From positions 1-36,912 of the forward strand of contig CAJUMS010000024.1 of the NCBI GenBank assembly GCA_910587465.1: a DNA stretch of 36,912 nucleotides, given 5' to 3'. Below the pieces are notes generated by a model, which made no database searches, was not told the origin of the DNA, and saw only the letters and a list, made by a program, of their open reading frames with translations. The position numbers and the translations under genes were made by a program. This document shows positions 16,271 through 24,595 of the stretch, one piece after another. Each line of letters starts with the position of its first letter. Within the stretch, counting starts at the first letter, position 1. The stretch comes from an uncultured Oscillospiraceae bacterium. Lineage in GTDB: Bacteria > Bacillota > Clostridia > Oscillospirales > Ruminococcaceae.

Positions 16271-16946
16271 AACCCATAAGCTTTACAGCTTCCTTCGCTG
16301 CGGCTTGCTCTGCCTCCTTTTTGGATTGACCGCTGCCGCTGCCTATGACTTGTCCGTTCAGCAGTACGTCCGCGAAAAACGTCTTGTGGTGCGACGGCTC
16401 CTCATTCTCGGAGACATTGTAGGATATATGCTCCTCGGGGTTCTGCTGGATTATCTCCTGCAATATCGTCTTGTAGTCGCCGAGCTTTACCTTGCCCGAC
16501 TTTAGCGCCTCGATACTCGGCACGAACGATAATATCATACGTGCCGCCTCGTCCATTCCACCGTCGAGATATACCGCCGCGATAAGCGCTTCAAACGCGT
16601 CCGCGAGTATCGAACGCCTGTCGCGGCCGCCCGTCATCTCCTCGCCCTTGCCGAGCAGAATGTACTTGCCGAGGTCAATGCGCTTGGCGAAATTGTACAG
16701 CGAGTTCTCGCATACTATCGACGCGCGGAGCTTTGTCAGCCCGCCCTCGGGAACTGTCGTCATATTCGTGAAAAGGTACTGCGACACGGTAATTTGCAGC
16801 ACGCTGTCGCCGAGAAATTCCAGCCGCTCGTTACTGCCGTTGTTCTTGCCGCCCGAGTAGCTTGAATGGGTCATTGCGCGTTTTAAATAACTCTGATCGC
16901 TGAACTTGTAGCCGATCTTCTCCTCAAGCTCGCCCAAATCAGCCAT
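16257..16946 (-). CDS. rnc: Ribonuclease III
   Basis: A 229-aa dsRNA-specific endonuclease that processes rRNA precursors and structured mRNAs. The signature NERLEFLGDSVL (39-50) and the second acidic site DAFEALIAAVYLDGG form the metal centre. A C-terminal dsRNA-binding domain (about residues 158-227) ends in GSGQSKKEAEQAAAKEAV. Both domains are complete. It overlaps plsX by 8 bp. GGGAGGGG precedes the ATG. Confidence 0.97.
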   Translation of the reverse strand: MADLGELEEKIGYKFSDQSYLKRAMTHSSYSGGKNNGSNERLEFLGDSVLQITVSQYLFTNMTTVPEGGLTKLRASIVCENSLYNFAKRIDLGKYILLGKGEEMTGGRDRRSILADAFEALIAAVYLDGGMDEAARMILSFVPSIEALKSGKVKLGDYKTILQEIIQQNPEEHISYNVSENEEPSHHKTFFADVLLNGQVIGSGSGQSKKEAEQAAAKEAVKLMGYETD

Positions 16947-17961
16947 TTTCCGCCCCTCCCTCCAACGCCTCCAGCGCCGACACCGCCTTGGTCATTTCCT
17001 CGATGGCGTTGTTTTCGACGAACATCTTCGCCTGTCTGAACGCTCCGAAGAACGCCTTCGCATCGCTGCTGCCGTGCGCCTTGAAAACGGGCTTAGCCGT
17101 GCCGAGCAGCGGCGAGCCGCCTATCTCCTTGTAGTCCATCTGCTTGGTGAATTCGGTCAGCTTGGACTTCACGCAAAGCGCGCCCAGTTTCGTTATTATA
17201 TTCGCGAAGAACATCGACTTCAGCGCGTCCTTCATAAGTACGCCCATACCCTCGCAGGCCTTGAGGAACACGTTGCCCGTAAAGCCGTCGGTTATCAAAA
17301 CGTCCACCGCGCCGAGAGGAACCTCTCTCGCTTCAACATATCCCACGAAGTTTATCGGCGTTTTCTCAAGCAACGCTTTCGTTTCATGCTCCAATTCACG
17401 ACCCTTTTCATCCTCGGTACCGTTATTAAGTAAGCCCACGCGCGGATTTGCAACACCCATTGTCGTTTTCATAAAGCAGCTCCCAAGTATCGCGAAAAGG
17501 CGCAGCATTTCGGGGGTGCAGTTGATATTCGCGCCGCCGTCCAATACACAAAAGCGTTTTCCTCCGGAGCACGGCATAAGGGGCACGAGCGCGGCTTTCT
17601 TAACGCCTTCGATACGCTTTGCATAAGTACGTCCCCCGACTACGATAGCCGCCGTGCTGCCCGCCGAGATGAACGCGTCAGCCTTGCCGTCCGCGAGCAT
17701 TTTAAACGCCACGCCCATTGACGTGCCGCTTTTCTGTTTAGCAACGGACATGGGGTTATCCTCTGTGGTGATAACGCCCTCCGCGGGAACCAACTCAATA
17801 CCGTTTTCGGGAATTTTCAGCGCTGCCATACGTGCCTTGAGCACGTCGACCTCGCCCGTTACCGCAACGTCGATACCCAGTCCATTGACCGCCAGAGCCG
17901 CGCCCTTTAATATTTCGTCGGGAGCATTGTCGCCGCCGAAGCCGTCTATTACAATCTTCAT
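16939..17961 (-). CDS. plsX: Phosphate acyltransferase PlsX
   Basis: A 340-aa peripheral enzyme that makes acyl-phosphate from acyl-ACP for phospholipid synthesis. Conserved parts are the N-terminal IVIDGFGGDNAP, MGVAFKMLADGKADAFISAGSTAA, FCVLDGGAN, GLLNNGTEDEKG, and VLITDGFTGNVFLKA. I use ATG 17961 with GGAG 7 nt upstream; an in-frame ATG at 17988 overlaps the LRR gene and lacks a site. acpP, which often sits between plsX and rnc, is absent here. Confidence 0.95.
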   Translation of the reverse strand: MKIVIDGFGGDNAPDEILKGAALAVNGLGIDVAVTGEVDVLKARMAALKIPENGIELVPAEGVITTEDNPMSVAKQKSGTSMGVAFKMLADGKADAFISAGSTAAIVVGGRTYAKRIEGVKKAALVPLMPCSGGKRFCVLDGGANINCTPEMLRLFAILGSCFMKTTMGVANPRVGLLNNGTEDEKGRELEHETKALLEKTPINFVGYVEAREVPLGAVDVLITDGFTGNVFLKACEGMGVLMKDALKSMFFANIITKLGALCVKSKLTEFTKQMDYKEIGGSPLLGTAKPVFKAHGSSDAKAFFGAFRQAKMFVENNAIEEMTKAVSALEALEGGAENG

Positions 17962-17984
17962 AATTACTCCGTTCTTTCGGAAGA

Positions 17985-18740
17985 TCAATTTCCGAAGTTT
18001 TGTTTTTCGTTATACACCGTAACGTTTATTCCCGCTTTGCGAAGCTCTTCCGCCTGCGTCTCGGTTATCGGCGGTTCGTCGAGAGTGTACCTTTTAACGG
18101 ACAAATCCTTCAAAGACTTCATATCCAGAAAGCCGCTTATATCGGAAATGCTCATATTCGTTATCTCAAGTGCGGTTATATAGTCAAACTCCGACAGGAT
18201 TTGGCTGTCAAACTGCTCCGAAATATAGTCCATTCCTTCACCGCTCAAATTGCTTTGGAATATGCTTATCTCCTTTATCGCAGGGCATTTGCCTACCTTG
18301 TCAAAATTTTGCGTATTGCACGACCACAATTCTAATTTTTCTATAGACGCCTCATCCGAAAGATTTTCAAAGTCAATGTTTGACGATACAAAATGCAGAT
18401 ATCGGACATTTTCAAAATTGTTCAAAAAATCCGTGCTTTTTATTTTTGAAAAAGGAATAGTAAGCCTTTCTACACCCTTGACCCGAGGAATGTATTCGGT
18501 ATTATCGTCATCGGAAATAAATTTCAACCAAAGACTATCCATTTTTGAGAACCTGTCAAGCCTTTTCAGGTCTCTGCCGATCTTCTTATCCATAAAATCT
18601 ATTTCCACTTCCGTGCTGTCTTTTCGGATAGCTTCACCGCCGATAAACACGAAATATGAATTTAACGCAAGGATGACCGCCGCAACAACCGCAATTATGA
18701 CGGCGGCGATAATAGCACAAGTTGACTTCTTCGTTTTCAT
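17985..18740 (-). CDS. Membrane-anchored LRR-like protein
   Basis: A 251-aa protein with one N-terminal membrane segment (residues about 7-28, AIIAAVIIAVVAAVILAL) preceded by lysines. It is probably anchored with the bulk outside the cell. The remainder (about 85-230) shows irregular leucine-rich-like repeats of about 20-23 residues, such as VERLTIPFSKI, VRYLHFVSSNI, IEKLELWSCNT, IKEISIFQSNL and ITALEITNMSI. There is no lipobox Cys. The ATG at 18740 follows GAGG 6-7 nt upstream, just after the trmFO stop. Function is unknown; it interrupts an otherwise housekeeping order (trmFO to plsX). Confidence 0.75.
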   Translation of the reverse strand: MKTKKSTCAIIAAVIIAVVAAVILALNSYFVFIGGEAIRKDSTEVEIDFMDKKIGRDLKRLDRFSKMDSLWLKFISDDDNTEYIPRVKGVERLTIPFSKIKSTDFLNNFENVRYLHFVSSNIDFENLSDEASIEKLELWSCNTQNFDKVGKCPAIKEISIFQSNLSGEGMDYISEQFDSQILSEFDYITALEITNMSISDISGFLDMKSLKDLSVKRYTLDEPPITETQAEELRKAGINVTVYNEKQNFGN

Positions 18741-18748
18741 AATTATCC

Positions 18749-20071
18749 TCACGACTTTTTCAAAGCCTTGTCCAGATCGGCAAGCGCCCTCTCCGCAAGC
18801 GCCGCGTACTTCCTCTGCTTGCCGTCCTTGCCGCGGAACTCCTCATCAAGCGGCGGCAGTATACCCATATTACTGCCCATGGGCTGAAAATTGCACTCCC
18901 ACGCGTGAGCCACATAATCGCTCAGCGCGCCGAGCATTGTTGTCCTCGGGAATGTTACGGGCTCTTTTCCGTCGAGTATATCCGCGAGCGCTCTGCCCGC
19001 CATAATGCCGCTTGCCGCACTTTCGACATAGCCCTCGACGCCCGTTATCTGTCCGCCGAAGAATACGTTCTCCGAGTCCTTGAGCATGAAATGCTCGTCC
19101 AGTAAGCGAGGGCTGTTCAGGAACGTGTTGCGGTGCATTACCCCGTACCGCGCGAACTCCGCGTTCCGCAATCCGGGAATAAGCGAAAACACGCGCTTCT
19201 GCTCGCCGAATTTGAGATTTGTCTGAAATCCCACGATATTGTACAGCGTGCCCTCGGCGTTCTCCTTGCGGAGCTGCACCGCCGCGAACGGTCTTTTTCC
19301 CGTGCGCGGATCGGTAAGTCCGACGGGCTTCATACAGCCGTATCGAACGCTGTCATAGCCGCGTTTCGCAAGCACCTCAACGGGCATACAGCCCTCGTAC
19401 ACCTTCAATCCCTTAGCCTCGGACGGCACGTCGAACTCGTGCAGCGGCGCTGTTTCCGCGTTTACGAGCGCGTTGTAGAATATCTCGTACTCCTCTCGCG
19501 TCATCGGGCAGTTGACGTAATCCGCACCGCCATGGTCGTAGCGTGACTGCTCGAACGCAATCGAAAAGTCGATACTTTCCGCGGTCACGATAGGCGCGGC
19601 TGCATCGTAAAAGCTTAAATAGTCGCCGCAGCGCTCGCGTATTCTGTCCGCCAAATCGTCGCTCGTAAGCGGTCCCGTACAAATTATCGCGTTTTTATCG
19701 GGAAATTCTGTAATCTCCTCGTACTTTACCGTAATATTGGGGTGCGACTTCACAACGCGCGTTATCTCATCCGAAAACGCTGTTCTGTTTACGGCAAGCG
19801 CTCCTCCCGCCGGCACCGCCGTCTTTTCGGCAGCCGCGCAGACTACCGAGCCTAAGCGCCGCATTTCCTCTTTTAGCAGTCCGCAGGCGCTGTCAACCCT
19901 CGCCGATTTCAGTGAATTCGAGCAGACAAGCTCCGCGAAACCCTCGTATTTATGCGCGGGGGAGAATTTAGTCGGCTTCATCTCATACAGCTCCACCGAA
20001 TAACCTCTCTCCGCAAGCTGCATTGCCGCCTCGCAGCCCGCAAGTCCCGCGCCTATAACCTTAACCGTCAT
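18749..20071 (-). CDS. trmFO: Folate/FAD-dependent tRNA (uracil-54) methyltransferase TrmFO
   Basis: A 440-aa flavoprotein that makes ribothymidine at tRNA position 54 using methylene-tetrahydrofolate. The FAD-binding start VKVIGAGLAGCEAAMQLAERG is complete. The family segments VCSNSLKS, NRTAFSDEIT, ICTGPLTSDDL, GCMPVEVLAKRGYDSVRYGCMKPVGL, and GQITGVEGYVESAASG are all present. Length is typical. The start overlaps the topA end by 11 bp, the usual topA-trmFO order in Firmicutes. AAAGGA lies 5 nt upstream. Confidence 0.96.
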   Translation of the reverse strand: MTVKVIGAGLAGCEAAMQLAERGYSVELYEMKPTKFSPAHKYEGFAELVCSNSLKSARVDSACGLLKEEMRRLGSVVCAAAEKTAVPAGGALAVNRTAFSDEITRVVKSHPNITVKYEEITEFPDKNAIICTGPLTSDDLADRIRERCGDYLSFYDAAAPIVTAESIDFSIAFEQSRYDHGGADYVNCPMTREEYEIFYNALVNAETAPLHEFDVPSEAKGLKVYEGCMPVEVLAKRGYDSVRYGCMKPVGLTDPRTGKRPFAAVQLRKENAEGTLYNIVGFQTNLKFGEQKRVFSLIPGLRNAEFARYGVMHRNTFLNSPRLLDEHFMLKDSENVFFGGQITGVEGYVESAASGIMAGRALADILDGKEPVTFPRTTMLGALSDYVAHAWECNFQPMGSNMGILPPLDEEFRGKDGKQRKYAALAERALADLDKALKKS

Positions 20072-22163
20072 TGTTATCCTTTGCGTTGCCCAGAGGGCGC
20101 TCGTAGCCGCAGCCTTCCTTCTGGCAGTATATCTTGCCGAGCTTGCCCGTTTTCTTGAACAAACTCGAGCCGCACTCGGGACACTTCTCCTCGAGCGGCA
20201 TATCCCATGTCATGAAATTGCAGTCCTTGAAGTTCTCGCAGCCGTAGAACGGCTTGCCCTTTTTGGACTTTTTCAGCAGCATTTTAGCGCCGCATTTCGG
20301 GCACAAGCCCTTTGTCTCGGTGACTATCTTCTTCGTAAACTTGCACTCGGGAAAACCCGAGCAGCCGAGAAATTTCCCGTAAGGACCTATCTTGATTACC
20401 ATATTCTTTCCGCACTGCTCGCAGACGATATCGGTAGGCTCGTCGGGAACTTTAAGGTGCTTGCCCTCCATGTCCTGCTCCGCCTTTTCAAGCGACTTCG
20501 CGAAGCCCTTGTAGAAGCCCCTTAACGTCTCGACCCAATCCTTTGTTCCCTTTTCGATATTATCAAGGCTCGTCTCCATTTTCGCGGTGAACTTCACGTC
20601 GACAATATTGTTGAACTTCTCCTTAAGCAGCCCCGTGATGACCTCGCCGAGCGGTGTGGGCTTGAGCTGATTTCCGTTCTCACGCTCGACATAGTGTCTG
20701 TCGAGAATGGTGGATATCGTCGGCGCGTAGGTGGACGGACGGCCTATGCCGTTCTCCTCGAGCGCCTTTATCAGCGACGCCTCGTTATAGCGCGCGGGCG
20801 GCTGAGTGAAGTGCTGATTGCCGAGCACCTCAACGGGATTGAGCTTTTCGTCCTTTTCTATCTTCGGCAGCGCGCCGCCCTGCTCCTCGTTGTCGCGCGA
20901 CTCCTCGTAGAGCTTGGTAAAGCCGTCGAACCGTACCGAATAGCCGCTTGACTTGAACATATAATTTTTCGCCGAGATATCGACGGACACCGTATCCATA
21001 ACGGCGTTCGCCATTTGGCTCGCCATAAAGCGCTCCCATATCAGCTTATACAGCTTGAACTGATCGTTCGTAAGCGATTTCTTCACCTTTGACGGCGTAA
21101 GCTCTATATTAGCGGGACGAATAGCCTCGTGCGCATCCTGAGCATTGTTCTTGGACTTGTATGTGCGCGGCTTCTCGGGGAGATATTCCGCGCCGTATTC
21201 GTTCTTAATGACTTCGGCAGCAGCAGTCTTTGCCTCGTCCGAGATACGCAGACTGTCTGTTCTCATATAGGTGATAAGACCGACGGCACCCTGTCCCTCT
21301 ACCTCAACGCCCTCATACAGCTCCTGCGCGGTCTTCATAGTTCTCCGCGCCTGGAAAGACAGCTTGCGGCTCGCCTCCTGCTGCAAAGTCGAGGTCGTGA
21401 ACGGCGGTGCTGGTTGCTTTTTACGCTGCGATTTTTTCAGGTTTGTAACGACAAAATCCGCGCCCTCAAGGTCGGCTAGAATTGTGTCCGCCTGCTCCTT
21501 GTTGTCTATCTGCGCTTTCTGCCCGTTTATCTCGGCAAGCTTAGCCGCAAACACCTTTTTCGAGGACGCCGCGGAGAACTTAGCGTCAATGCTCCAGTAT
21601 TCGGTGGAGTTGAACGCGCGTATCTCCTCTTCTCTGTCGACGATGAGCCGCACTGCAACAGACTGCACGCGTCCCGCGGACAAGCCCCTGCGCACCTTTT
21701 TCCAAAGGAACGGCGAAAGCTTGTAGCCAACTATTCTGTCTAATATTCGGCGCGTCTGCTGAGCGTTCACAATGTCCATATCGATGGTGCGCGGATGGCT
21801 CATTCCGTACTGAACTCCCGTTTTCGTGATCTCGTTGAACGTCACGCGTACCTTCGCCTTGTCGTCGATATTCAGCAAGTGCGACAAATGCCACGCTATC
21901 GCTTCTCCCTCGCGGTCCGGGTCGGTCGCGAGATAGATGACATCGCTTTCCTTGGCACGCTTTTTCAGTTCCTTGATGATTTCCGACTTGTCCTTCATAT
22001 TAACGTACTGCGGCTGAAAGTCGTGCTCCACATCAACCGCGAACTTAGACTTGGGCAGGTCGATGATATGACCCGTAGAAGCCATGACCTCATACCCCGC
22101 CCCAAGATATTTTTTAACTGTTTTCGCCTTTGACGGCGACTCGAGAATGACTAAATTAGCCAA
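20061..22163 (-). CDS. topA: DNA topoisomerase I
   Basis: A 700-aa type IA topoisomerase that relaxes negative supercoils. The Toprim domain begins NLVILESPSKAKT and holds the metal site LATDPDREGEA. The catalytic tyrosine is Y299 in LITYMRTDS. Three C-terminal zinc-finger modules follow, each with four cysteines (CEQCG...C...C; CPKCG...C...C; CPECG...C...C). The start is a TTG at 22163: GGAGG lies 8 nt upstream and the next residues match the family start (M-A-N-L-V-I). The frame upstream has no homology. It overlaps trmFO by 11 bp. Confidence 0.97.
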   Translation of the reverse strand: MANLVILESPSKAKTVKKYLGAGYEVMASTGHIIDLPKSKFAVDVEHDFQPQYVNMKDKSEIIKELKKRAKESDVIYLATDPDREGEAIAWHLSHLLNIDDKAKVRVTFNEITKTGVQYGMSHPRTIDMDIVNAQQTRRILDRIVGYKLSPFLWKKVRRGLSAGRVQSVAVRLIVDREEEIRAFNSTEYWSIDAKFSAASSKKVFAAKLAEINGQKAQIDNKEQADTILADLEGADFVVTNLKKSQRKKQPAPPFTTSTLQQEASRKLSFQARRTMKTAQELYEGVEVEGQGAVGLITYMRTDSLRISDEAKTAAAEVIKNEYGAEYLPEKPRTYKSKNNAQDAHEAIRPANIELTPSKVKKSLTNDQFKLYKLIWERFMASQMANAVMDTVSVDISAKNYMFKSSGYSVRFDGFTKLYEESRDNEEQGGALPKIEKDEKLNPVEVLGNQHFTQPPARYNEASLIKALEENGIGRPSTYAPTISTILDRHYVERENGNQLKPTPLGEVITGLLKEKFNNIVDVKFTAKMETSLDNIEKGTKDWVETLRGFYKGFAKSLEKAEQDMEGKHLKVPDEPTDIVCEQCGKNMVIKIGPYGKFLGCSGFPECKFTKKIVTETKGLCPKCGAKMLLKKSKKGKPFYGCENFKDCNFMTWDMPLEEKCPECGSSLFKKTGKLGKIYCQKEGCGYERPLGNAKDNNDG

Positions 22164-22237
22164 AGGTATTTCCTCCAATTTATATTTTATTCGACACTGC
22201 AAAACCGAAAGTTTTTCTTATGATTTTGCACTGCCAA

Positions 22238-22999
22238 TTACTTTGAAAGCTCCCATAACAGGACAGCCGCTGCCATAGCGGCGTTGAGCGATTCCGCGCC
22301 CTTTATGGGAATGTAAATTTTTTCACCGCATATTCCGGCGACCTCGGGCGATATCCCCCTGCCCTCGCTGCCTATTGCTATCGCGGTCTTTTCGGGGAAT
22401 TCAACCTCGCCGAGCCGCTTTGCGGTATCGTCGAGCATTGCCCCGTACAGCGAAAATCCGTAGAGAAGTTCGGAAAGCTCTCCTGCCGAACAGCCGACGA
22501 CGGGCAGCCTGAACATGCTCCCCATTGCCGCCCGCAGCGTTTTTGGCGACCACACGTCCGCGCAGCCTGAAAGCAGCACCGCGCCGTCTATCCCGAACGC
22601 CTCCGCTGTGCGTATTACCGTGCCGACGTTCCCCGGGTCCTGAACCCCGTCGAGCACCACGATCTTACGCGCGTTTCCGGGCAGCCGTTTCTCGGGCTTA
22701 TGAACCGCCGCGAACATTCCCTGAGGTGCTTTCGTATCGGATATATATTCGCTCAAAGCGTCGGTTATTACAATTGTTTTCTCCGCGCTTCCGAGCATTT
22801 TCCGCACGGTCTCGGGATACTTACGCGCCGCCGTCTCCGTATACGCAAACAGCTCAACACCGCCGAGCGCCGCTATCTCGCCGCAAAGATGATCTCCCTC
22901 GGCAACAAACATTTCCCGCTCATCGCGGCACTTTTTTTCACGCAGCAGCTCCCGAAGAAGTCTCACCGCACTGTTGGTCTTAGATGAAATTATATCCAA
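22238..22999 (-). CDS. SpoU/TrmH-family RNA 2'-O-methyltransferase
   Basis: A protein of about 253 aa with an N-terminal substrate-binding domain and a C-terminal knotted SPOUT domain. Motif 1 is VLDGVQDPGNVGTVIRTA, motif 2 includes AIAIGSEGRGIS, and motif 3 is IPIKGAESLNAAMAAAVLLWE. The closest annotation is an rRNA ribose methyltransferase (RlmB/TsnR-like); the exact nucleotide is not known. Family members usually start with a short 'M-x-I-I-S-S-K' stretch, which here is the TTG at 22999 (LDIISSKTN) with AGAGG 7 nt upstream. ATGs further upstream (23059, 23029) would add a non-conserved tail. Confidence 0.9.
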   Translation of the reverse strand: MDIISSKTNSAVRLLRELLREKKCRDEREMFVAEGDHLCGEIAALGGVELFAYTETAARKYPETVRKMLGSAEKTIVITDALSEYISDTKAPQGMFAAVHKPEKRLPGNARKIVVLDGVQDPGNVGTVIRTAEAFGIDGAVLLSGCADVWSPKTLRAAMGSMFRLPVVGCSAGELSELLYGFSLYGAMLDDTAKRLGEVEFPEKTAIAIGSEGRGISPEVAGICGEKIYIPIKGAESLNAAMAAAVLLWELSK

Positions 23000-23069
23000 A
23001 ATACGCCCTCTTTTCCCGCTTTTCGGCATACAAAAAACGCACCTGTATCTTATCTCCAAATAGCGAAAA

Positions 23070-23098
23070 TCTCACGCCCCGAAGCTCAAGGCGTGAGA
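23070..23098 (-). terminator. Terminator of the infC-rpmI-rplT operon
   Basis: A perfect 9-bp stem (TCTCACGCC/GGCGTGAGA) with an 11-nt loop starts 10 nt past the rplT stop on the minus strand. It is followed by TTTTCGCTATTT. Its core GCGTGAG/CTCACGC matches the leader hairpin at 24302-24326. Confidence 0.85.
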
Positions 23099-23107
23099 AA
23101 TAAATCA

Positions 23108-23461
23108 TTACAGCGCCGCCTTAGCCTTCTCGGTAAGAGCGGTAAAACCTGCCGCGTCATTAATAGCGATCTCGGAAAGCATCTTTCTGTTAAGCGTAAC
23201 ATTTGCTTTCTTCAGACCGTTCATAAACGTGGAATAATTCATACCGTTTGCCTTGCAAGCAGCGGAAATTCTTGTGATCCAGAGACGTCTGAAATCTCTC
23301 TTCTTAAGTCTTCTGCCGACATACGCGTACTGACCCGACTTCATTACCGCTTCCTTAGCGGTCTTGAAAAGTCTGCTCTTGCCGCCCCAGTAGCCCTTTG
23401 CGAGCTTTAAGGTTCTGTTTCTTCTTTTGCGCGTAGCAAGTGCGCCCTTAATTCTTGCCAT
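23108..23461 (-). CDS. rplT: 50S ribosomal protein L20
   Basis: L20 (117 aa) binds 23S rRNA early in 50S assembly and in Firmicutes represses its own operon. Family sequence is clear: MARIKGALATRKRRNRTLKLAKGYWG at the N-terminus in part, then SRLFKTAKEAV, AYVGRRLKKRDFRRLWITRI and NGLKKANVTLNRKMLSE. GGAGG precedes the ATG. It is the last gene of the operon, with a terminator after it. Confidence 0.98.
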   Translation of the reverse strand: MARIKGALATRKRRNRTLKLAKGYWGGKSRLFKTAKEAVMKSGQYAYVGRRLKKRDFRRLWITRISAACKANGMNYSTFMNGLKKANVTLNRKMLSEIAINDAAGFTALTEKAKAAL

Positions 23462-23489
23462 TTCGGTTTCCTCCTATATCTGTTCTACA

Positions 23490-23687
23490 TTATTTGTACG
23501 GAATAAGGCTCTTTACCTGCGCTATGTTCGTATCATCCGCATACGCGCCCAGACGGAGACCTCTTTTACGCTTGGTGGACTTCTTGGTAAGAATGTGACG
23601 CTTGTTGCAGTGCTGCATCTTTACCTTGCCTGTTCCTGTCAGCTTAAAGCGCTTCTTTGCGCCGCTGTGTGTTTTGATCTTTGGCAT
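23490..23687 (-). CDS. rpmI: 50S ribosomal protein L35
   Basis: L35 (65 aa): MPKIKTHSGAKKRFKLTGTG at the N-terminus, then a basic centre KRHILTKKSTKRKRGLR and the closing hydrophobic segment VKSLIPYK. Length and composition are typical. AAGGAGG lies upstream. It stands between infC and rplT, the universal order. Confidence 0.98.
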   Translation of the reverse strand: MPKIKTHSGAKKRFKLTGTGKVKMQHCNKRHILTKKSTKRKRGLRLGAYADDTNIAQVKSLIPYK

Positions 23688-23737
23688 TTCATTTTCCTCC
23701 TTGATTATCTTACAAAGTGCGCCGTTAACGCTTAAAA

Positions 23738-24253
23738 TTACTTCTTCGGGCTTAAAACGACCGCGTAATTTCTTCCCTCGAGCTTGGAGGGCTTATCCGA
23801 GCCGCCGTACTCCGAAACGGCGTCCATGAACTTCTTCATCAATTCCTCACCGAGATTGACATGTGTCAACTCACGCATACGTCTGAACCGCACCGTGACC
23901 TTGACCTTATCGCCGTTCTGCAGGAACTTGATCGCGTTCTTCACCTTGATATTGAAATCATTGGTGTCGATATTCAAAGACATCTTGATCTCTTTGACGT
24001 CCGCGGTCTTTTGATTCTTTTTTGCTTCCTTTTCCCGCTTTGTCTGCTCGAAACGATATTTTCCGTAATCCATTATACGGCATACCGGAGGATTAGCTGT
24101 CGGAGAGATCATTACAAGATCCAAATCCGCGTCGAAAGCCTTCTGCAAAGCCTCTGCGGAGGACATGATCCCAAGCTGTTCACCATCGGTTCCGATCACA
24201 CGGATCTCCTTTTCGCGAATACTCTCGTTGATGAGCTGTTCTTTCGTGCCGAT
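23738..24253 (-). CDS. infC: Translation initiation factor IF-3, apparent AUC start
   Basis: IF-3 keeps 30S subunits free and checks start-codon pairing. The N-domain (QLINESIREKEIRVIG..GEQLGIMS), the linker helix (YGKYRFEQTKREKEAKKNQK) and the C-domain (EIKMSLNID to NYAVVLSPKK) are complete. No ATG, GTG or TTG fits the N-terminus. An in-frame ATC at 24253 lies 9 nt after AAAGGCGGTG (24261-24270, nearly the full anti-16S complement) and puts the INE motif at residues 8-10, as in the Bacillus protein with its AUU start. That gives 171 aa. An upstream ATG (24433) would run the frame through the attenuator hairpin. Rare start codons let IF-3 repress its own synthesis. Confidence 0.93.
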   Translation of the reverse strand: MGTKEQLINESIREKEIRVIGTDGEQLGIMSSAEALQKAFDADLDLVMISPTANPPVCRIMDYGKYRFEQTKREKEAKKNQKTADVKEIKMSLNIDTNDFNIKVKNAIKFLQNGDKVKVTVRFRRMRELTHVNLGEELMKKFMDAVSEYGGSDKPSKLEGRNYAVVLSPKK

Positions 24254-24470
24254 TTTGAAGCACCGCCTTTCTTTAATTACCTTTTCACAAAGAAATAAAA
24301 TAAGCGTGAGCACACAACTCACGCTTAACATAAAAAACCTGTACGGTGTATTCACATTAAACAACCACGCCTGACTTTCCGAAATACACAGCTTGCTCCG
24401 TATACCGATTGCGGCAACTTCGCAAACGCGCACTGCGCCGGCGGGTGAGAGTGTGGTGGCTCTGCTTTAC
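24254..24470 (-). promoter_or_regulatory. infC leader with attenuator hairpin (L20-leader type)
   Basis: About 215 nt separate the promoter from the infC start. At 24302-24326 a perfect 9-bp stem (AAGCGTGAG/CTCACGCTT, 7-nt loop) is followed on the minus strand by ATTTTATTTC, an intrinsic terminator inside the leader. In Bacillus the infC-rpmI-rplT leader ends early when free L20 binds it. The layout here fits that scheme, but I cannot match the L20-binding fold by eye. Confidence 0.7.
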
Positions 24471-24476
24471 CGTAAT

Positions 24477-24505
24477 ATTATACATCATTCATTTTTATTT
24501 GTCAA
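24477..24505 (-). promoter_or_regulatory. Consensus sigma-A promoter for infC-rpmI-rplT
   Basis: Minus strand: TTGACA, 17-nt spacer, TATAAT, both perfect. It lies just downstream of the strong hairpin that follows eno. Confidence 0.93.
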
Positions 24506-24539
24506 GGGGTTTTGAATAAAAATTCAAAATTTTTTTTGC

Positions 24540-24578
24540 CCTTTGCCTTCCCGCACCTGCGGAGCGGGAAGGCAAAGG
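24540..24578 (-). terminator. Strong hairpin after eno
   Basis: A perfect 15-bp stem (CCTTTGCCTTCCCGC and its complement) with a 9-nt loop starts 18 nt after the eno stop. Read on the minus strand it is followed by GGGCAAAAAAAATTTT, so the T-tract is displaced. It is likely the eno terminator or a 3'-end stabiliser. Confidence 0.65.
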
Positions 24579-24595
24579 ATTTTGGAAAAGTATGA

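Noticed and set aside
22198..22230. TGCAAAA/TTTTGCA inverted repeat between the SpoU gene and topA
   Set aside because: Only 7 bp with a 19-nt loop and no T-tract; too weak to call a terminator.
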